From the NCBI RefSeq assembly GCF_010672455.1, contig NZ_JAAHGO010000012.1, positions 29,170-93,169 on the forward strand: 64,000 nt of DNA, read 5' to 3'. A program made the translations under genes and the position numbers. Below, one piece after another: positions 58,527 to 64,000 of the stretch. A model generated the notes under the pieces. It was given only the letters and a program-made list of their open reading frames with translations. It was not told where the DNA came from and searched no databases. The stretch's first letter is position 1; each line of letters starts with the position of its first letter. The DNA comes from Okeania sp. SIO2C9. GTDB taxonomy: Bacteria > Cyanobacteriota > Cyanobacteriia > Cyanobacteriales > Microcoleaceae.

Positions 58527-61046
58527 GTGTTTAATGTAAACTTGCCAAGAATATATGGCAGTCTGATTTCGGTTTTACAGAAAATATCCTCAAGAAGTTA
58601 CATCAGTATAATGCATCGCCGACAGATGTACTTATTAGGACACGAGAAGAGGGAACAGGAAACAAAGGTAAGAATTTTAGACTCTTTATCTATTTTTGGA
58701 TTTTTGACAAATCATCTAGACTTGCTTAACTTAAGAAAATTATTAACACTTCTAATTGTAGTAGTTTTAACTTCCGGTTTGGTCAGTTGTAGCGATCGCT
58801 TCTCTGAGCAACCTCAACTTAGCGAGGCAAAACCTGTAACGACTTCTATATCTAAAATATTGGAAGTTTCGCCACCAGAAATAATTCAGCAACTGCGTCA
58901 AGCGATCGACATCTACAAACCACAAGTTACAATACAAAGTCCTCAACCAGACCAAATATTTGAAGACAATACTATTACAGTACAACTTCAGGTGAAAGAC
59001 CTACCTATATTCAAGTCAGAATTAGACTTAGGACCTTATGTAGAAGTAATTTTAGACAACAAACCTTATAAAAAAATCTATGACCTAAATCAACCGCTGA
59101 TTTTATCAGACTTAGAACCTGGTACTCATACTATCAGAGTTTTTGCTTGTCGTCCGTGGGATGAAAGTTTTAAGAATGAAGGTGCTTATGCTCAAACAAC
59201 TTTTCACATTTTCACTAAAACTACGAATAATAATCCTGCTCCAAATTTACCACTATTAACTTACAATAGTCCCTTGGGTGACTATGGTGCTGAACCCATC
59301 TTGCTTGACTATTATCTTACCAATGCACCGTCGCATTTAGTAGCACAAGAAGATCCTGAGGATGAAATAGTTGATTGGCGTATTCGTGTTACGGTTAATG
59401 GAACCAGTTTTATTACCGATCAATGGCAGTCAATATATTTAGAAGGGTTTCATCCAGGAAAAAATTGGATAAAGTTAGAATATATTGATGATGAGGGTAA
59501 TGCTCTCAATGAGATTTATAATAGCACTATTGCTTTGATTACCTACAAACCAGGTGGACAAGATGTTCTTAGTAAAATCATCGCCGGAGAAATTTCACTG
59601 AAGGAAGCATATAGTATAGTTGACCCAGAATACATTTATCAGGAAACCCAACCAGAATTAACTCCAGAATTAGAAATAGAGGATATTCCTACTGCTGAAC
59701 CAGAAGAAATTGAAGTAGAGGAAATATTAATTACACCAGAAGTAGAGGATATTCCTACTGCTGAACCAGAAGAAATTGAAGCAGAGGAAATATTAATTAC
59801 ACCAGAAATAGAGGATATTCCTACTGCTGAACCAGAAAAAATTGAAGTAGAGGAAACATTAATTACACCAGAAGTAGAGGATATTCCTACTGCTGAACCA
59901 GAAGAAATTGAAGTAGAAGAAATTCCTACTACTGAAGCAGAAGAAATTGAAGTAGAAGAAATTCCTACTACTGAAGCAGAAATTGAGGTAGAGGAAACTT
60001 TTACTGAAGAAGCAACCTCAAAAATAGAAACTACCGAAGCAAACGAACTACCAATAACAAAAGAAAAAATAGGTGAATTTGTAAATCGTGTTAGAGATAG
60101 ATTTAAAGGTCTTATAAATAAAGTTACCGAAAAACAGAAATCAGCAACTCTAGACACAATAGAAAAACCAAATTTAGAAGAAAATTTCAATCCATCAGAA
60201 AAATCTGAAGTTCAAGATTCACTTCAGGAAAATGAGTTTCCTAGTCTGCCAGAAATAGTAGAGGAAGTACCAACACCAGAATCAGTAGAAAAACTGCCTC
60301 CGCAAGAAACTTCTGCTTTGACCCCAAATGTAGAAGAAAGTAATGAATCAGTAGAAAATCCTTCTACTTCTATACCTGAAGTTGTAGAAGATTTTCCACA
60401 AGATACTATTTCAGAATCAGAACAAATTACCGAACAAAATTCTGAAGTAGTTGTAGAACCTATTCCCACTGAAAGTAATGATTCTACTATTTCTATACCT
60501 GAAGCTGTAGAAGATTTTCCACAAGATACAATTCCAGACTCAGAACAAATTACCGAACAAAATTCTGAAGTAGTTGTAGAACCTATTCCCACTGAAAGTA
60601 ATGATTCTACTATTTCTATACCTGAAGCTGTAGAAGATTTTCAGCAAGATACTACTCCAGATTTAGAACAAATTACCGAACAAAATTCTGAAGTAGTTGT
60701 AGAACCTATTCCCACTGAAAATGATGATTCTACTATTTCTATACCTGAAGTTGTAGAAGATTTTCAGCAAGATACTACTCCAGACTCAGAACAAATTACC
60801 GAACAAAATTCTGAAGTAATTGTAGAACCTATTCCCACTGAAAATGATGATTCTACTATTTCTATACCTGAAGTTGTAGAAGATTTTCAGCAAGATACTA
60901 CTCCAGATTTAGAACAAATTATGGAACAAAAACCTGAAGTAGTTGTGGAGTCTATCTCACCTGAAAGTGATGATTCTATACAAGAAATTACTGAAGAAAT
61001 TGAATCTGAAAATAATCTTGATTCTCCAGAAGAGATAATAGAATAA
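58527..61046 (+). CDS. Lipoprotein-like protein with acidic tandem repeats
   Basis: 839 aa from a GTG start preceded by TATAGGAGTATAGTCC. A hydrophobic segment with a lipobox (LLTLLIVVVLTSGLVSC, Cys88) lies unusually far in, so either translation starts near 58722 or a repeat insertion has lengthened the N-terminus. Residues about 110-370 form a globular region with Ig-like features (TVQLQVKDLP, LEPGTHTIRVFACRPWDE). About 370-510 holds 22-aa repeats of EDIPTAEPEEIEVEEI type, and 620-830 five 41-aa repeats around ITEQNSEVVVEPIPTE. The tail is strongly acidic and probably disordered. Function unknown; a cell-surface role is likely. Confidence 0.75.
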   Translation: MFNVNLPRIYGSLISVLQKISSRSYISIMHRRQMYLLGHEKREQETKVRILDSLSIFGFLTNHLDLLNLRKLLTLLIVVVLTSGLVSCSDRFSEQPQLSEAKPVTTSISKILEVSPPEIIQQLRQAIDIYKPQVTIQSPQPDQIFEDNTITVQLQVKDLPIFKSELDLGPYVEVILDNKPYKKIYDLNQPLILSDLEPGTHTIRVFACRPWDESFKNEGAYAQTTFHIFTKTTNNNPAPNLPLLTYNSPLGDYGAEPILLDYYLTNAPSHLVAQEDPEDEIVDWRIRVTVNGTSFITDQWQSIYLEGFHPGKNWIKLEYIDDEGNALNEIYNSTIALITYKPGGQDVLSKIIAGEISLKEAYSIVDPEYIYQETQPELTPELEIEDIPTAEPEEIEVEEILITPEVEDIPTAEPEEIEAEEILITPEIEDIPTAEPEKIEVEETLITPEVEDIPTAEPEEIEVEEIPTTEAEEIEVEEIPTTEAEIEVEETFTEEATSKIETTEANELPITKEKIGEFVNRVRDRFKGLINKVTEKQKSATLDTIEKPNLEENFNPSEKSEVQDSLQENEFPSLPEIVEEVPTPESVEKLPPQETSALTPNVEESNESVENPSTSIPEVVEDFPQDTISESEQITEQNSEVVVEPIPTESNDSTISIPEAVEDFPQDTIPDSEQITEQNSEVVVEPIPTESNDSTISIPEAVEDFQQDTTPDLEQITEQNSEVVVEPIPTENDDSTISIPEVVEDFQQDTTPDSEQITEQNSEVIVEPIPTENDDSTISIPEVVEDFQQDTTPDLEQIMEQKPEVVVESISPESDDSIQEITEEIESENNLDSPEEIIE

Positions 61047-61158
61047 ATTTCTATTTGCCGAGTAATTAATATTTAAAACTTCTCCTTTAAATAGGAAAAA
61101 AGGAAAAATATTCTTTTTAGTCGATTCTCTTATTTTCAAGGAGATGTAATTGTTAATT

Positions 61159-61318
61159 ATATCATGTCCGGCAGCATCGGTCTTGTATAGCAAAGGTAAG
61201 GAAGAAGGAAGAGGGAAGAGAGAAGAGGAAGAAAGGCTACCCTCGCAAGAAAAAAACCATTATTTCCTGTAGATATTCACCCTTGGGTTTACACAAACGA
61301 TATAAACGGACATGATAT
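61159..61318. mobile_element. Family-H element (ATATCATGTCCGG ends)
   Basis: 160 bp with ends ATATCATGTCCG / CGGACATGATAT. It shares TTCACCCTTNGGTTTACACAA and GTNTTGTATAGCAAA with the copy at 48988-49134. Confidence 0.7.
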
Positions 61319-61521
61319 TATTAATTTTTGAAAGTAATTTTATAGCAGTCGAAGGAAAGGTTAGGACACATCAAAAGCTTAAAACTCAGACAACGTAATA
61401 TTTTTCCTTCTTCCTTCTTTCTTCTTTCTTCTTCCTTCTGCTATAAGGTAAATAAACCACTTATAGAGATGTTATATAAAACGCCTCTATAAGTGACAAA
61501 TATCCAGTCTTAATAAGCCTT

Positions 61522-61655
61522 AATATACAATCCGGTTATATAGTATATGTTCATAATTGGTGTCTACACTTCAATCCCCCCATCTCCCCATCTCCCCATC
61601 TCCCTATCTCCCTATCTCCCTACGATACAATAACTATTCAACCGGATTCTATATA
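61522..61655. mobile_element. Family-A element with microsatellite
   Basis: Inverted counterpart of the element at 6087-6234: AATATACAATCCGGTTATAT at the left, CAACCGGATTCTATAT at the right, with ATAATTGGTGTCTACACTTC and a CCCCATCT octamer run inside. The repeat number differs between the two copies. Confidence 0.75.
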
Positions 61656-61670
61656 ATAACCTATTCCAAG

Positions 61671-61858
61671 GTAAGCATTCAGCTATTAGCCATCAGCGCT
61701 TCAGCACTAATACCCTGTGCTTAAGGACCAGGTTTAAATGAATATAGACTTTGGAGCTGACTTTTGTAACAAGATTTTTCGTTTCTCAATTAAATATTGC
61801 TTTGATAACTAACTAAAAGGAGTAGCTGATAGCTGATAGCTGACGGCTGAATGCTTAC
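61671..61858. mobile_element. Family-G MITE with 8-bp target duplication
   Basis: Ends GTAAGCATTCAGC and GGCTGAATGCTTAC, extended by an AGCTGATAGCTGA-type inner arm. Perfect 8-bp flanks ATTCCAAG at 61663-61670 and 61859-61866. A partial extra copy of the right end (AATAGCTGATAGCTGACAGC then TGAATGCTTAC) follows at 61875-61905. Confidence 0.9.
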
Positions 61859-61905
61859 ATTCCAAGACAAAATTAATAGCTGATAGCTGACAGCTGAATG
61901 CTTAC

Positions 61906-62565
61906 TTAATAACTGTCATGATAAATCACTGCGTCCTTTAATTTACGCTTTTCCCAGTTAACAATTTCCAGCAAAGGACGTTCTGTGAATTCTGTGACAT
62001 AACCTAAACATAAATACGCTATTAATTCATTTTCTGGAGGAGCATTAAGAATAGTTTTTACCTCTTTTTCGTCTAAAATACTTACCCAACCTAACCCTAT
62101 ATTCTCCGCTCTAGCCATTAACCACAAATTTTGAATTGCCAGACAAACACTGTATGGTCCAACTTTCTCTGTACAAGTTTGACCTAAGACAGGATTAGGT
62201 GAGGGCTTATAAAAAACAGCAATATTAACAGGAGTTTTAGTCATTCCAGTGCCAATCAATTGAAATTGATGAGGTAAAGGCCGATCTTTGAATATTTCTT
62301 CTGCTTTTTCATTTTCTCTTTCAAAAGATGCTTTGATTTTGGCCTTAATTGATGGATCACGAATAATCACAAATTCCCAGGGTTGAGAAAAACCAACTGA
62401 AGGAGCGTGTAAAGCAGCAAATAGTAAACGCTCTATTACTAGATCGGGAATTTCTTTACTAATAAACTTTGCTACTGGTTCTGTTCGACGATGAACGATA
62501 ATATCTTCAAGTGTTTGACGTTCTTGTTCTGTAAAAATTCTACCTTTCATATTATTTATTTCCAA
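61906..62565 (-). CDS. bluB: 5,6-dimethylbenzimidazole synthase BluB
   Basis: 219 aa, nitroreductase fold. BluB breaks down FMNH2 with O2 to give 5,6-dimethylbenzimidazole, the lower ligand of cobalamin. It is recognised by the family hallmark LHAPSVGFSQPWEFVIIRD, together with TCTEKVGPYSVCLAIQNLWL and the helical lid MARAENIGLGWVSILD. Length fits BluB. A general nitroreductase is the alternative. The neighbour ribBA, divergently transcribed 187 bases away, starts the flavin pathway that provides FMN, which supports the assignment. A second in-frame ATG (MKGRIFTEQ) 15 bases in could also be the start. Confidence 0.82.
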   Translation of the reverse strand: MEINNMKGRIFTEQERQTLEDIIVHRRTEPVAKFISKEIPDLVIERLLFAALHAPSVGFSQPWEFVIIRDPSIKAKIKASFERENEKAEEIFKDRPLPHQFQLIGTGMTKTPVNIAVFYKPSPNPVLGQTCTEKVGPYSVCLAIQNLWLMARAENIGLGWVSILDEKEVKTILNAPPENELIAYLCLGYVTEFTERPLLEIVNWEKRKLKDAVIYHDSY

Positions 62566-62695
62566 TTATTGTATGATATTTTCTATCTGAAACTCAATTA
62601 CTTAATAGAGTCTTCAAGTTCCTGTAAGGTATATTCTCAACTATCTATCTAATTTATTCATTCTTGTTACTATACTTCCGTAGCCTAGGAAACCC

Positions 62696-62729
62696 TATAA
62701 TCTTTGTATATCGTTATAATCTTTGTATA
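62696..62729 (+). promoter_or_regulatory. Paired direct repeat upstream of ribBA
   Basis: TATAATCTTTGTATA occurs twice, perfectly, at 62696-62710 and 62715-62729, 24 bases before the ATG. It could be a duplicated -10 region or an operator. No FMN riboswitch was recognised. Confidence 0.5.
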
Positions 62730-62752
62730 CTTTTAAACATATTTTGAAAAAA

Positions 62753-64000
62753 ATGGCAAAACCAGGGAAGCTATCTGTGAATAAACAGCCAAACGAACAA
62801 TTTCAATTTGACTCCATTGATGCTGCACTAGCAGACATTAAAGCAGGTAAGTCTGTAGTAGTAGTCGATGATGAACATCGAGAAAACGAAGGAGATGTAA
62901 TTTGTGCAGCTCAATTTGCGACTCCAGACATGATTAACTTTATGGCAGTAGAAGCTAGAGGTCTAATTTGTCTGTCATTGACAGGCGATCGCCTTGACGA
63001 ATTAGATATTCCACTTATGGTTACTAAAAATACTGATAGTAACCAAACAGCTTTTACTGTTAGTATTGATGCTTCCCCACAGTTGGGAGTTTCTACAGGT
63101 ATCTCAGCAGAAGACCGAGCGCGTACTATTCAAGCTGTCATTAACCCTACTACCAAACCGGAAGATTTACGTCGTCCCGGTCATGTCTTCCCCATTCGAG
63201 CTAAAGAAGGAGGAGTATTAAAACGAGCTGGTCATACAGAAGCTGCTGTTGACTTAGCTAGATTAGCAGGTTTATATCCAGCGGGAGTTATTTGTGAAAT
63301 TCAAAACCCAGACGGTTCGATGGCAAGGTTACCTCAATTAATAGAATATGCTCAAACTCATAATCTGAAATTGATCAGTATTGCCGATCTTATCAGTTAT
63401 CGAATCAGACACGATCGCTTTGTTTACCGAGAAGCTATTGCTAAGTTACCATCCCAATTTGGTGAGTTCCAAATTTATGCTTACCGCAATACTCAAAATA
63501 ATTCGGAACATGTAGCTATTGTTAAAGGCAACCCAGAAGAGTTTCAGGAAAAGGATGTCATGGTGCGGGTACATTCTGAGTGTTTGACTGGAGATGCTTT
63601 CGGTTCCCTCCGTTGTGACTGTCGAATGCAACTGCAAGCAGCGATGAAAATGATAGAAAAAGCGGGTGCGGGAGTGGTCGTCTATTTGCGACAAGAGGGT
63701 AGGGGAATAGGTTTAATTAATAAAATGAAAGCTTATTCATTGCAGGATATGGGATTAGATACTGTGGAAGCTAATGAAAAATTAGGGTTTCCAGCAGATT
63801 TGCGCAACTATGGTGTGGGAGCGCAAATATTAAATGATTTGGGTGTGAAAAAAATTCGTTTAATTACAAATAATCCTAGGAAAATAGCAGGTTTAAATGG
63901 TTATGGAATTGAAGTAGTAGATCGGGTGCCTTTGTTAATTGAAACAACAGATTATAATTCTACTTATTTGGCGACGAAGGCGCAAAAATTAGGTCATATG
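62753..64000 (+). CDS. ribBA: Bifunctional RibBA (DHBP synthase / GTP cyclohydrolase II), 3' end outside window
   Basis: First two branches of riboflavin synthesis. The N-terminal RibB domain (residues about 20-220) has [19 protein letters not shown] and [20 protein letters not shown]. The RibA domain from about 225 has [20 protein letters not shown] (zinc Cys ligands), [11 protein letters not shown] and [15 protein letters not shown]. The frame is open to the last base, 416 codons in; cyanobacterial RibBA is about 550 aa, so roughly 130 residues are missing. No ribosome site is evident before the ATG. Divergent from bluB. Confidence 0.96.
   Translation, partial: MAKPGKLSVNKQPNEQFQFDSIDAALADIKAGKSVVVVDDEHRENEGDVICAAQFATPDMINFMAVEARGLICLSLTGDRLDELDIPLMVTKNTDSNQTAFTVSIDASPQLGVSTGISAEDRARTIQAVINPTTKPEDLRRPGHVFPIRAKEGGVLKRAGHTEAAVDLARLAGLYPAGVICEIQNPDGSMARLPQLIEYAQTHNLKLISIADLISYRIRHDRFVYREAIAKLPSQFGEFQIYAYRNTQNNSEHVAIVKGNPEEFQEKDVMVRVHSECLTGDAFGSLRCDCRMQLQAAMKMIEKAGAGVVVYLRQEGRGIGLINKMKAYSLQDMGLDTVEANEKLGFPADLRNYGVGAQILNDLGVKKIRLITNNPRKIAGLNGYGIEVVDRVPLLIETTDYNSTYLATKAQKLGHM

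Larger units (their letters stand above)
61047..61905. other. Gene-free region filled by three inverted-repeat elements
   Basis: Carries a family-H element (61159-61318), a family-A element with microsatellite (61522-61655) and a family-G MITE (61671-61858). Between them are a CTTCCTTCTT run (61400-61440) and AT-rich sequence. No gene or RNA is supported. Confidence 0.6.

Noticed and set aside
59639-60190. Ser/Gly-rich frame antisense to the acidic repeats
   Set aside because: Mirror of the Glu/Pro repeat; repetitive composition without family features.
62566-62752. FMN riboswitch before ribBA
   Set aside because: The 187-base spacer lacks the conserved multi-stem FMN aptamer sequence.

Overview
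The window is a chromosome segment from a filamentous cyanobacterium. The evidence is psaA and psaB, a ChlH-family chelatase, ClpC, a PEP-CTERM protein, DUF29, DUF2237, Uma2 and DUF6887 genes, and many HIP1 octamers (GCGATCGC). Low GC, long intergenic stretches full of short repeats, and many small inverted-repeat elements resemble Trichodesmium/Okeania/Moorea-type Oscillatoriales. The genus is an inference.

Layout. 0-9 kb: a ChlH-family gene carrying repeat-derived insertions, a PEP-CTERM protein, a DUF6887 gene whose DUF6888 partner was cut by a MITE, and a CPBP protease. 8.8-11.8 kb: a putative double-glycine leader peptide with a Tyr/Arg/Gly-rich cationic core, an IS605-type remnant, and a C39-peptidase ABC exporter; together these look like a RiPP/bacteriocin-type secretion locus. 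12.2-13.7 kb: about 19 copies of a roughly 80-bp tandem repeat, each with two palindromes. 13.9-17.5 kb: a secreted HEAT-repeat protein, a methyltransferase and a DUF29 protein. 17.9-22.5 kb (minus): a dynamin-like GTPase, an RdcB/YjcZ-like protein and a patatin phospholipase, apparently one operon. 22.8-25.0 kb: a Uma2 nuclease and a DUF2887/Rpn-type nuclease with a shared C-terminal tail, plus a third tail remnant.

25.9-34.4 kb: clpC, a squalene/phytoene synthase-family gene, a PiT-like permease divergent from pstS, and DUF2237. 34.8-35.9 kb: an orphan CRISPR array (11 repeats, no cas genes) with a leader-like region and a displaced partial repeat. 36.3-40.9 kb: cimA, a 2Fe-2S protein, thiO and an SH3 protein. 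41.3-43.9 kb: decaying sequence with a frameshifted sulfotransferase and gene fragments. 44-52.5 kb: a ferric-reductase-like membrane protein, a WD40 protein, a broken tnpB, yidD, an aspartoacylase, a VanY-like protein lacking expected catalytic residues, a GST and a hypothetical protein. 52.7-57.5 kb: psaA-psaB, with IS605 right-end/omega-RNA-like remnants between and upstream of the genes. 58.5-64 kb: a lipoprotein with acidic repeats, bluB, and ribBA running off the end.

The intergenic DNA holds several families of short inverted-repeat elements. Two have clear 8-bp target duplications at three or more loci, and many carry internal microsatellites. Coordinates were read by eye; family assignments come from recognised motifs and no database search was run.
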